Of a DNA stretch of 64,000 nt, positions 25,382-32,851 are shown piece by piece. Below the pieces are notes generated by a model that saw only the letters and a program-made list of their open reading frames with translations, was not told the origin of the DNA and searched no databases. The translations under genes were made by a program, and so were the position numbers. The number at the start of each line of letters is the position of its first letter. The stretch's first letter is position 1. Location of the stretch: NCBI RefSeq assembly GCF_020907245.1, contig NZ_JAJJWH010000001.1, forward strand, positions 124,001 to 188,000. Reading direction: 5' to 3'. The DNA comes from Pontibacter harenae. Its GTDB lineage: Bacteria > Bacteroidota > Bacteroidia > Cytophagales > Hymenobacteraceae.

Positions 25382-26104
25382 TTAAATCTTTGAAATTTTA
25401 GTACCGCCAGAAGTATCAGAAGTGACTCTTGGGTTACCTTTGTAGGCGATGTTGGATGCACCAGAGGCATCTATATCTAAAGACTCTGTGGCATGCACCC
25501 TTATTTTGCTGGCTCCGCTTGCCTCTACACTTACCCTTTTAGCCTGTAAACCTTCTGCGTTCACGTTAGAGGCACCAGACATATCCATTACTAAAGTATT
25601 CGTTCTACCTGTAAGTTCTATCTTGCTCGCGCCGCTCATATCGGCATTAATGCTGCTGGTTTCTACCGCCAGCTTTACAGATGTGCCGCCGCTCATATCT
25701 AGCGTCAGCTTGCTCGGCTTAAACACCGATTTGCCTACTACTTTCACACCACCGCTTATATCAATGCTCGTCAGGTCGCGCAAGGTTATGTAGGCTTTCA
25801 TGCTTTTGGAGGAACTGATGCTTTTGTCGTTATAGATATGCAGCACCCCGTTTCTTACCACTGTTTTAATGTTGCTCAGCAGGTTTTCCTCTGCCTCCAG
25901 CCTCACCGACTCGTTATTGCCTAGCGTCAGTTCTACCTGAAATCCTCCGCTCACATCTATACCACTAATACCAGAAACCTTTCTTGTCTGAGATTTTAAG
26001 TTGCCATTCCCCTTTAAGGTTTGGGCAAAGGCTGGCACACCTAAAAACAGTAAGGCCATCAGAGAAAGAACCAAAGAAGAGGTAAGAGATTTCATGACTT
26101 TCAT
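25382..26104 (-). CDS. Exported head-GIN domain (DUF2807) protein
   Basis: A 240-residue secreted protein. The signal peptide ends near residue 28 (PAFAQ). The rest is a repetitive right-handed beta-solenoid of the DUF2807 head-GIN type, shown by recurrent DxSG units: ISGIDVSGG, TSIDISGGVKVVG, LTLDMSGGTSVKL, INADMSGASKIEL, LVMDMSGASNVNA, DIDASGASNIAY. It is probably periplasmic or cell-surface. The family is abundant in Bacteroidota, often near envelope stress genes, but no biochemical activity is known. The start could be ATG 26104 or the in-frame ATG at 26095. Confidence 0.87.
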   Translation of the reverse strand: MKVMKSLTSSLVLSLMALLFLGVPAFAQTLKGNGNLKSQTRKVSGISGIDVSGGFQVELTLGNNESVRLEAEENLLSNIKTVVRNGVLHIYNDKSISSSKSMKAYITLRDLTSIDISGGVKVVGKSVFKPSKLTLDMSGGTSVKLAVETSSINADMSGASKIELTGRTNTLVMDMSGASNVNAEGLQAKRVSVEASGASKIRVHATESLDIDASGASNIAYKGNPRVTSDTSGGTKISKI

Positions 26105-26271
26105 AGTTTCTTGATTTATGATTTAACTTGATTTTCTTAGAAAAAGAAAGGGCATTGTATAAGTAAGCTGCGACTCTCAATCTAAAGATGCAGTAAAATC
26201 AGAAAGGTTGCCTGAGGCTATAAAATTTATAATTCAGAAACTACAGAAGAAGCCCGAAACCTTTGTTTACT

Positions 26272-26640
26272 TCAACTCTCTGCCTTTTTTAAAATAGGCC
26301 TATTTATGCTTATATTGAATACTACCGCCCCAACAGCATAGGCTACTATATCGAAAACATCGGCAGTATACTTATTGGAAAAGAGGGGCAGCAGCAGCTC
26401 GAAGAAAAAAGCAAAAAGTACCACCGCCCATACAATGTACCGATTGGCTAATATGAAGTCATTGTTTTTAAAGTATAGGCGTTCTGCTACTAAAACAACA
26501 GAAAGAGAAAGAGGCATGCAGAGCAAGTCATCGAGGTACGCGTAGAGTGGCCACAGGTAAACTTCGTTGAACTCCAGTAATCGGTTAAGGCAGAAAAGGA
26601 ATGAACAGACCAGGAAGACAGGATGGGACAGTGTCTTCAT
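26272..26640 (-). CDS. Small integral membrane protein, VanZ-like layout
   Basis: A 122-residue hydrophobic protein with about four transmembrane helices and a conserved-looking WPLYAYLDDLLCMPLSLS loop in the first third. From memory, Cytophagales homologues are often labelled magnesium citrate secondary transporter, which looks over-annotated for so short a protein. The FDIVAYAVGAVVF helix resembles VanZ-type proteins. It is followed on the same strand by intergenic sequence and preceded 16 bases upstream by a zinc-ribbon gene, so the two are probably co-transcribed. Function is unknown. Confidence 0.7.
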   Translation of the reverse strand: MKTLSHPVFLVCSFLFCLNRLLEFNEVYLWPLYAYLDDLLCMPLSLSVVLVAERLYFKNNDFILANRYIVWAVVLFAFFFELLLPLFSNKYTADVFDIVAYAVGAVVFNISINRPILKKAES

Positions 26641-26656
26641 TATATTTTAGATAGAA

Positions 26657-26857
26657 TTAAAGCGCCACGAAGCCTATTCCCAACATAATCGCGCCTAGTA
26701 TCAATAAAAGTATTTCGCCCACGGTTAGCTTCTCAAAATCAAACCTCTTTTTTCGCGGCAGGTAATTGCCACAGTTCGGGCACCTTTTAGTGGGCGGCAC
26801 TACTTTTCCGCAGTTCGGACAAACAACTTCTTTTTGAGGACTTGAATCGTAGAGCAT
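26657..26857 (-). CDS. Zinc-ribbon single-pass membrane protein
   Basis: A 66-residue protein starting MLYDSSPQKE. Two CPNCG knuckles (VVCPNCGKVVPP and KRCPNCGNYLP) form a zinc ribbon, followed by a basic segment PRKKRFDFE and a C-terminal transmembrane helix (about residues 46-66). The frame extends upstream to a TTG at 26878, but that codon lies inside an excellent -7 promoter box, so ATG 26857 is the real start. The protein probably sits in the inner membrane with the ribbon in the cytoplasm. No function is assigned. Confidence 0.78.
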   Translation of the reverse strand: MLYDSSPQKEVVCPNCGKVVPPTKRCPNCGNYLPRKKRFDFEKLTVGEILLLILGAIMLGIGFVAL

Positions 26858-26875
26858 TGCAGGTTTATTTGGCAC

Positions 26876-26908
26876 CAAAACTACATATCCTTCTTTTTTA
26901 CTCCCAAA
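26876..26908 (-). promoter_or_regulatory. Bacteroidota promoter for the zinc-ribbon gene
   Basis: Read on the minus strand, TTTG (26908-26905), 21 bases, then TAGTTTTG (26883-26876) matches TTTG-N19..21-TAnnTTTG exactly. The predicted transcript start at about 26870 leaves a short leader before ATG 26857. Confidence 0.7.
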
Positions 26909-27083
26909 CTGCCTGCTAAGTTGTATAGGCTCATTAAAAGAAAGCTGCTAGGCAGCAGCTAAAAAGACAGGAGAACGTACTAGCGAAACCTTGGCTCTAT
27001 ACTCTTTTTTAGCTGGAGCCTGTTGTCAGGCCTTACTCCAATTGCTGAAAGAGGGAGAAAAGGCAGCAACAATTCGTAGTAAT

Positions 27084-27260
27084 CTATTCTGTACGCAGGG
27101 AGTAGGAATGTCTCATTGTTCCGCAAACCATTCCCACTACATACAGCAGCCCTAAAACAACTAACGGAACCGCATAGAAAGCTTCGGTGCGGGCATAATG
27201 CATTAACACAGCGATAACAAAAACAGCCAAAGGATGCAGAATAGTGTAGACATGTTTCAT
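27084..27260 (-). CDS. 58-residue two-helix membrane protein
   Basis: ATG 27260 opens a 58-residue frame ending in TAG at 27084. It has two hydrophobic helices (about residues 6-20 and 29-46) separated by HYARTEAFYA, and a polar tail MRHSYSLRTE. It begins with the basic MKHVYT. The hydrophobicity pattern and lack of rare codons support a real gene. No homologue is recognised. It stands alone in a gene-poor region, with very AT-rich sequence (27340-27400) upstream that may hold its promoter. Confidence 0.6.
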   Translation of the reverse strand: MKHVYTILHPLAVFVIAVLMHYARTEAFYAVPLVVLGLLYVVGMVCGTMRHSYSLRTE

Positions 27261-27797
27261 GCGAGAAGCGAATAGAGCGTAAATGACACTAACAACAGAA
27301 CTTTACTATACTCAAACCACTACTTTTTGTTCTTTTAAATATATTTAACCTAATACAATATAAAAAATATTAGAAATATAGTATATATATAAGATACAAC
27401 TGAAGGAGATTACGCCTAATTGTGTTGAACAGGCAGATATTATAGTATAAGAGGAAATACTGTACATTGCGGCGCGTGTTTCGCTGAACATTGTTTGGGG
27501 TAGCAAGAGCATCTGATTGTGCAAGAGGTGTAAAAAAGCAAATGAAAAGTTAAGGCGCTTGCCTTACTTTTGTTATATCCTTACACCCTCCTGCTCATCC
27601 ACTTCTTCTCTCTCGAAAACCTTTTTCCAAATAGCTACACAACAGTTTTAATTTTATAACAGCACCTGTCCTATTCCTCCTTCTTTCTTTTGGCTCTGTT
27701 CGTAGAGGTTCTGCAGATATATAATCTGTGTTAAAAGAGCGGTTATACGCTCTCCAGACGCCGTTTCTCAGAAAATGAAAAATATTTTGCTTTTTAC

Positions 27798-27828
27798 TTT
27801 CTAATAGGAAATAGAAAGTGTAATTTTG
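27798..27828 (+). promoter_or_regulatory. Candidate promoter for the ncRNA
   Basis: TTTC (27798-27801), exactly 19 bases, then TAATTTTG (27821-27828) fits the Bacteroidota pattern with one mismatch in the -33 part. No plausible protein gene follows on this strand for almost 5 kb. Confidence 0.55.
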
Positions 27829-27833
27829 CACCC

Positions 27834-28062
27834 GATTTAAGGGAAGGAACACTTCGGCAGGTTAATATCTAATGCAGATTTTAATAAAGCAAGTTACGAG
27901 ATGCTTTATTTTGATTTTTTCCTGCCATTCCCTAAAAAAATCAAAATTTGAGTAACTGAGTACAAAGCCTATCAAGGCAAAAGATAAGATTAGTAAAGTT
28001 TAGATTAGTTTAGTTTGTTTGAGGTGAGAGAAAGCCCCAGCCATTTTGGTGGGGCTTTTCTC
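27834..28062 (+). ncRNA. Candidate structured non-coding RNA, unassigned family
   Basis: A stretch of ~230 bases begins just after a good promoter match and ends in a hairpin terminator. It contains no convincing gene. Two mutually exclusive folds are visible. In fold A, GGCAGG (27856-27861) pairs with CCTGCC (27921-27926) and TTAAGGGAA (27837-27845) with TTCCCTAA (27928-27935), leaving an asymmetric internal loop and enclosing a perfect inner hairpin (27883-27891 with 27902-27910). In fold B, a 13-base perfect stem forms from ATTTTGATTTTTT (27908-27920) and its complement (27935-27947), putting the CCTGCC strand in the loop. A long rod with an internal bubble is reminiscent of 6S RNA, but I cannot confirm a family. 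The flanking genes are all on the other strand or absent. Confidence 0.45.
28027..28062 (+). terminator. Hairpin terminator at the ncRNA 3' end
   Basis: GAGAAAGCCCCA pairs with TGGGGCTTTTCTC (one bulge) around loop GCCATTTTGG. GC-rich core plus flanking A/T tracts. It could also serve the minus-strand gene that ends at 28155. Confidence 0.6.
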
Positions 28063-28154
28063 ATTTCTGTAGCTTTCTATAACGGAATTGGACAGGCTGT
28101 GAACGAGGCAAAGCCGAGTATAAAGCCTGTGTCGTGTTACCTGATGTCATTTTA

Positions 28155-28856
28155 TCAAGTACAGTCGTAGGAGAATATCTGCCATCCCAAATCTGACTTG
28201 CTGATTTTTACTTCCACAGTGGCTTCTGTTCCCCAGAATTTTATCTCTCCATTCTGTTCTTCAAAAAATTGAAGGGTAGCCAACTGGTCACCAACTTTAG
28301 AACGGTACATGCTCAAAGCTAAATGAAACACTTGAGCTTTATCTAAGCTATAAAAAGTATAGGTATGGTCAAAGCACCCATCAAAGGGTTCATAAGTATA
28401 TCTGCCATTTTGGAATTTGGTAAGGTGATTCTCTGTCTGATACACCTGTGACTCTATGGTTGTGGAACCAAGGATCAAGGTGTCGGAAAGTTTACTCCCA
28501 AGTATTGCTTCCATATTAATTCTTTCGAATCCATTTTCTATAACCTTGGGTGGAGCTGTTGCTGAAAAATCTGCACTGAAAATATAACCTACTAAACCTT
28601 TCGATTCTATCTTCATCCAGTAGCCCTGCAGCCAATATCCGCTCTCCCTTGACTGAATGGTAGGAACTGAATCTTCCTTTCTTGATTTGAATACTACCTT
28701 GCTTGAAAATGGAAAGCTTTCAAGTGTTTCACTTGCCTGTGATGGCATTCTTTTTAATTCAGTTCCTGTCAGACTCCAAACATATAATACTTCCTGAGCA
28801 AAGAGAGCTGTTTGCACGAACAGGGCAAGAATAAAAATTAAAATCTGTTTCTTCAT
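28155..28856 (-). CDS. Exported hypothetical protein with possible SH3-like segment
   Basis: The ATG at 28856 starts a signal peptide MKKQILIFILALFVQTALFAQ and gives 233 residues; the frame is open upstream to 28940 but the extension is unlikely. The mature N-terminal part (VLYVWSLTGTELKRMPSQ...GYWMKIESKGLVGYIFSADF) resembles a bacterial SH3-like repeat, and a second beta-rich part ends with QIFSYDCT. No catalytic motif is evident. It is presumably periplasmic. The family is not recognised. It is same-strand with the TonB/MORN gene but ~300 bases away. Confidence 0.65.
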   Translation of the reverse strand: MKKQILIFILALFVQTALFAQEVLYVWSLTGTELKRMPSQASETLESFPFSSKVVFKSRKEDSVPTIQSRESGYWLQGYWMKIESKGLVGYIFSADFSATAPPKVIENGFERINMEAILGSKLSDTLILGSTTIESQVYQTENHLTKFQNGRYTYEPFDGCFDHTYTFYSLDKAQVFHLALSMYRSKVGDQLATLQFFEEQNGEIKFWGTEATVEVKISKSDLGWQIFSYDCT

Positions 28857-29160
28857 TATGACAGGTAACTTGAGTATAGCATATATTTTAGAAGTTTCCA
28901 GAGCCTTATACAAGTTATCCTCCTGTAACTTCAGAAACACACGCTCCTGGTAAACTTATTTCAACTTAATGCTAATCATCACATTCAAGACAGCAAAAAG
29001 GCACCCAATAAAGTATAGCTACGAGTGCGCTGATCTACATTGACTTATCTTGATTCGTAATCCATTGTAGCTTTTAAAAACTTTGTTCCGTGCTAAAGAG
29101 GTATAAGCCACGGCCAAAAGCAAGTCAGAAGATGGGCTTTATGATGTTTTTAATGCCGTG

Positions 29161-29976
29161 TTATAGCGAGAACCTTATTGGCAAATTATAACGAACAGGC
29201 ACAAGCTCTCCTTCCTGCGAACCTGCTCTCCACCTTGGCATAGCTTTCACCACTCTTACCGCCTCTGCATCTAAATCAGGATGAACACCTCTCACTATCA
29301 TAATGTCTCCTATCGTGCCGTCTCGTTCTACAATAAAAGAAGCCACTACCATTCCCGAAGCTTTAGCCTTGCGAGCAGCTTTAGGATAATTAACATTAGA
29401 CCTTATGAAGTTCATTAGCTGCGGTATGCCTCCTGGAAACTCAGGCATTTCCTCGGCAGGATAATAAGGCAAAATACTACCGTCTTTCGCGTACACCTCC
29501 CCTTTCATCATTTTACCAGAAAGGTAAATCTCCAATCGGCGGAGTGCTCCATCATCGTAAAAACCTTTCAGGGTATCCTGCAACTCCCCATTTACATAGC
29601 GCTTCTCAAAATGCTTCTGCCCGTTTTTGTACCAGGAGGTGTACTGCCCCACAATTTTATTATGCTGATAATTGACAGCGCTTTTCAGTTGCCCGTTCGT
29701 GTGCCACTCTCGGAATAAGCCGTGACTAACCCACTTACCACTCCTGTTCTGTACAAAATCTTTAAAATGGCTCTCCTTTACAAGCGTGTCGCCCAAGGTA
29801 TAACTTTTTACAACTGCTGAACCGTCACTCTGAACATCAATCACATCATAATGATCAGCCTCAGCCTTGTTCACCTCCTGATTCCATCTATTGAAATACC
29901 GTACCTCCTGCGCCTGGGCAGAGGTCCCTAAACAAATGGTGGCTATTATGGCTATAGCCATTCTTATCTTTTTCAC
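29161..29976 (-). CDS. MORN/YwqK-repeat protein with TonB C-terminal domain
   Basis: A 271-residue exported protein. The signal peptide runs to about residue 22. MORN-like (YwqK) repeats follow: GLFREWHTNGQLKS, GQYTSWYKNGQKHF, GFYDDGALRRLEIY. After MPEFPGGIPQLMNFI comes a TonB C-terminal domain (about residues 185-271, with NYPKAARKAKASGMVVASFIVERDGTIGDI). TonB domains normally contact TonB-dependent receptors in the outer membrane. Here the anchor is a cleaved-looking signal rather than the usual Pro-rich TonB spacer, so classical energy coupling is doubtful. This fusion is common in Bacteroidota; its role is not established. Confidence 0.85.
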   Translation of the reverse strand: MKKIRMAIAIIATICLGTSAQAQEVRYFNRWNQEVNKAEADHYDVIDVQSDGSAVVKSYTLGDTLVKESHFKDFVQNRSGKWVSHGLFREWHTNGQLKSAVNYQHNKIVGQYTSWYKNGQKHFEKRYVNGELQDTLKGFYDDGALRRLEIYLSGKMMKGEVYAKDGSILPYYPAEEMPEFPGGIPQLMNFIRSNVNYPKAARKAKASGMVVASFIVERDGTIGDIMIVRGVHPDLDAEAVRVVKAMPRWRAGSQEGELVPVRYNLPIRFSL

Positions 29977-30066
29977 TTTTCCCTATTAATGATGTTGATG
30001 CTAAATTCTGATGTTACAACACACGAAGGTACTATTTATCCTGATTTTCAGCAATTAACTACTCTG

Positions 30067-32700
30067 CTAGTTTAGTACTCCTGCTTGCTCAGCCTCATCT
30101 GTTATAATAGGTTCTATAATTGGCGCAGGATGTAATTGCTCTACAAAAGTGCCTTTAACCCGATGCGACAGGTAAAAATAAGGTATCCACACTGCCGCTG
30201 CTATAAAGGCACGAAACGTTTCTGTTGTAGTGTCATCTCCTCCTCCATCCAAGGGTAAGTCTAGCAAGTACATTAGCGGGTATTCTGCAACTATAAAAAC
30301 AAAGTTAGAGGCGTAAAAGATAACCATAAGGCGCGGCACGCTTGTTCTACGCCTGTAGAACAAGTAAACAAGTATACAGCTATACACAAAGAACGCTATG
30401 TTGAATGCCAATTCAGCTACTACAACTCCAGCTAACGCACCAGAGACCGCAGCAGAGTTCCCCCAAAACCCATCCCACACTGTTTGCTGAAAGTAAACTT
30501 CGTCAAAAATAACAAACAGCATGCGCAGCGGCGTTAAAAACAATCCTATAGCTACCAGAATAAGCCATCCTCCTATCGGCTCTCCATCGGCCAAACTGTA
30601 GCTGGGTGCTGGAGCTGGATCATAATAATATAGTTTGTAGGCTCCAAAAGCGGCAGCACCAAGTACAAGTAAAGCAAAGAGAATAGACACTGAGCTAAAG
30701 TCTGTAGCGGTGCCACCACCAGTCAAGGCTTTATTATAGGTAAGGCCATAGCTCATTTCATCCAGTATTTCGTTCTGCTTCTTCACAAAAGAAGCTACTG
30801 CGTCAGCAGGCACATGATCCTGTAAGGTTTGGTAAGTGTAAAGTAAATTTACTTCTCTGCCATCAGGGCCATAATGTACATCTTTTGTGAAGGTGAAAGC
30901 ATCGTCTTCTACATTGTAGTTTTCGTTAGCTACTGGCCATTCTTCGGGCAGCAACACTGTTATCTTATGCTCAACAGCTGTCGGATAGCTTAGGGCCAAT
31001 GGCATGGTACGCTTGGTTGTCTTTGGCAGGCTAACATAGCCGCGCAGTACCTGCGGGTAAAAACTGGCCTCTACTATTTCTTTGTTCTCTTTCTGCTCCA
31101 CCCAGAGTTCGGCTACATTGTATTTTTCTATGGTGGTGAAAGTATTAGAGGCTTCGTCATCTTCATATCGTATTTCCGCTGCTGCTTCAATTTCGGGATA
31201 ACTGCTGGCGTAAAAGTTTAGGTAAGACTTCGCTATGTCTTTTAAACTGGTAGAGGCAAAGTAACTGCGCTGGTAGTCGGCCTGGGAACCGTGGTATTCT
31301 GTGTGTACCTCCAGTTCTGCTGCACCTCCTACGCTGTTGATGTTAAAAATCTCCTGCACCTTCACCCTGGCTGTTTTGGCAGCATTGCTCTGCACTGTTT
31401 CCAGGCCTTTGGTATGTGGCGCTATCACAAGTGCTTTGCCGTACTCGGGCAGGTAAATATTATAGTAAGTGCCACGCTGTTTGCTCATGGTGGCATCGTA
31501 CCATAGCGTCTTTCCTTTTTGCACTACCTGCACAATGCAGTGGTTAAAAGCGTGTGGCGAAGGCAAAACATCCTCAACATGCTTCTGAGAAGACGAACTT
31601 ACTAAAGCGGGATAAGCCGTAATACCCATCTGCCGCAGCATGGTGCACAACAGCAAAGCTTTGTCTTTACAGTCGCCGAAGCGCTGCGCAAATACCACCG
31701 ATGGATCGCGTGGCTTGAAGCCTCCTATACCTGCCTCCAAACCCAAATAACGCACTTCGTCCTGTACAAAGCGTAAAGCTGCTACAATACGATCGCTTTC
31801 TGTACTATATTGGGCTTTTATACTATCAATTTTGGCAGAGAGTGCTTTACTTGGCTTTGCTTTTATATCGTATAGCGGAAGCGCCCACTCCGCCACCTGC
31901 CCCCACGAACTAAACTCCGACACATAAACACCAGGATAGGGATCATACCACTCAGGCACCTCTCCATCCACTACGGTGGCAGGTACGTTTTTGGCATGCC
32001 AGGTATAACTGGTTTTGCCGTTGGCAGTGGCTATGGTTGGTTTTTGATCTGAAAGGTAAAGCTTAAAGTTAAGCTTGCGTTGCTGCGGCACTACAATGTG
32101 TACAAACAGTTCATCTGTCGGGTCGTAGTTCTGCAGGTTAAAAACATTAAAGAACTTGCCTCCAAAAACAGGATTTGCCCCTTTTATCGTAGCTGCATAT
32201 TCTACAATATCGCCCACGCGCACATCCTCCAGCACCAGCACAGCTGTCAGGCTTTCATCGTAAATTTTACTTTCCATTCCCTCCTCCCGCTGCAGCACCT
32301 TCACTTTGTCTATGTTCAGCTTATCGAGCGGTTTACCGTTTCGCCAGATTATTACCTTGTGCATCAACAGTTGCTCGTGGTTCGGGTCGAAGTAAAAACT
32401 AAGCTCGGAGTTGTTCTGAACGCCTTCCTCTGATGTGATCTTATAGATGTTGTGATAAAACACCTCTTCCTGCTCCACCTCGTACTGCTTGTCGAGCAGC
32501 AGGTAATAATAGCCGCCGTTTACATTTTTCGGATCTATTTTAGTTTGAATATTGTGCGGGAGCTTTTTAACCCAGGTAGGCTCTGGTGCATGCTTTACAT
32601 GGCGAGGTGCCGCTAAGGCAGAGAAATGCCAGAAAAAGGCCAGTAATAAAAAGGCAAAACGGGCACCGTTAAGTTTGTTTAGGGGGTAAAAATGCTTCAT
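30067..32700 (-). CDS. DUF3857/transglutaminase protein with C-terminal DUF2569 membrane domain
   Basis: An 877-residue protein. A signal peptide (about residues 10-31) is followed by a DUF3857 domain (about residues 60-240), a transglutaminase-like core (about residues 285-405) and a beta-rich DUF2569-preceding region. The core has the Cys in FGDCKDKALLL, the His in SPHAFNHCIVQV and the Asp in WYDATM, a complete catalytic triad. The C-terminal part (from about residue 665) has about five transmembrane helices, including PIGGWLILVAIGLFLTPLRML, typical of DUF2569. The combination of a periplasmic transglutaminase-type domain with a membrane DUF2569 tail is a Bacteroidota architecture. Substrate unknown. 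Confidence 0.88.
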   Translation of the reverse strand: MKHFYPLNKLNGARFAFLLLAFFWHFSALAAPRHVKHAPEPTWVKKLPHNIQTKIDPKNVNGGYYYLLLDKQYEVEQEEVFYHNIYKITSEEGVQNNSELSFYFDPNHEQLLMHKVIIWRNGKPLDKLNIDKVKVLQREEGMESKIYDESLTAVLVLEDVRVGDIVEYAATIKGANPVFGGKFFNVFNLQNYDPTDELFVHIVVPQQRKLNFKLYLSDQKPTIATANGKTSYTWHAKNVPATVVDGEVPEWYDPYPGVYVSEFSSWGQVAEWALPLYDIKAKPSKALSAKIDSIKAQYSTESDRIVAALRFVQDEVRYLGLEAGIGGFKPRDPSVVFAQRFGDCKDKALLLCTMLRQMGITAYPALVSSSSQKHVEDVLPSPHAFNHCIVQVVQKGKTLWYDATMSKQRGTYYNIYLPEYGKALVIAPHTKGLETVQSNAAKTARVKVQEIFNINSVGGAAELEVHTEYHGSQADYQRSYFASTSLKDIAKSYLNFYASSYPEIEAAAEIRYEDDEASNTFTTIEKYNVAELWVEQKENKEIVEASFYPQVLRGYVSLPKTTKRTMPLALSYPTAVEHKITVLLPEEWPVANENYNVEDDAFTFTKDVHYGPDGREVNLLYTYQTLQDHVPADAVASFVKKQNEILDEMSYGLTYNKALTGGGTATDFSSVSILFALLVLGAAAFGAYKLYYYDPAPAPSYSLADGEPIGGWLILVAIGLFLTPLRMLFVIFDEVYFQQTVWDGFWGNSAAVSGALAGVVVAELAFNIAFFVYSCILVYLFYRRRTSVPRLMVIFYASNFVFIVAEYPLMYLLDLPLDGGGDDTTTETFRAFIAAAVWIPYFYLSHRVKGTFVEQLHPAPIIEPIITDEAEQAGVLN

Positions 32701-32851
32701 GCTTCCTACAGCTATATTTCTTTCTAAATATAATTTAATTTTGGTATACTGTTGTTTCGCGCCATGATTTTTCTGTTCTGGTTATCAAAATATTAGCACC
32801 AGGAGCAGGTACAGAAAGAACAAGTTTGGAACAGCAGCTGTTATAACTGTA

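Noticed and set aside
27595-27852. 85-codon minus-strand frame
   Set aside because: It spans the ncRNA promoter, has low-complexity composition (Arg/Lys-rich), and shows no conserved pattern.
27901-27951. 16-codon Phe-rich frame (MLYFDFFLPFPKK...) inside the ncRNA, like an attenuation leader peptide
   Set aside because: No gene on the plus strand follows the terminator for almost 5 kb, so there is nothing to attenuate.
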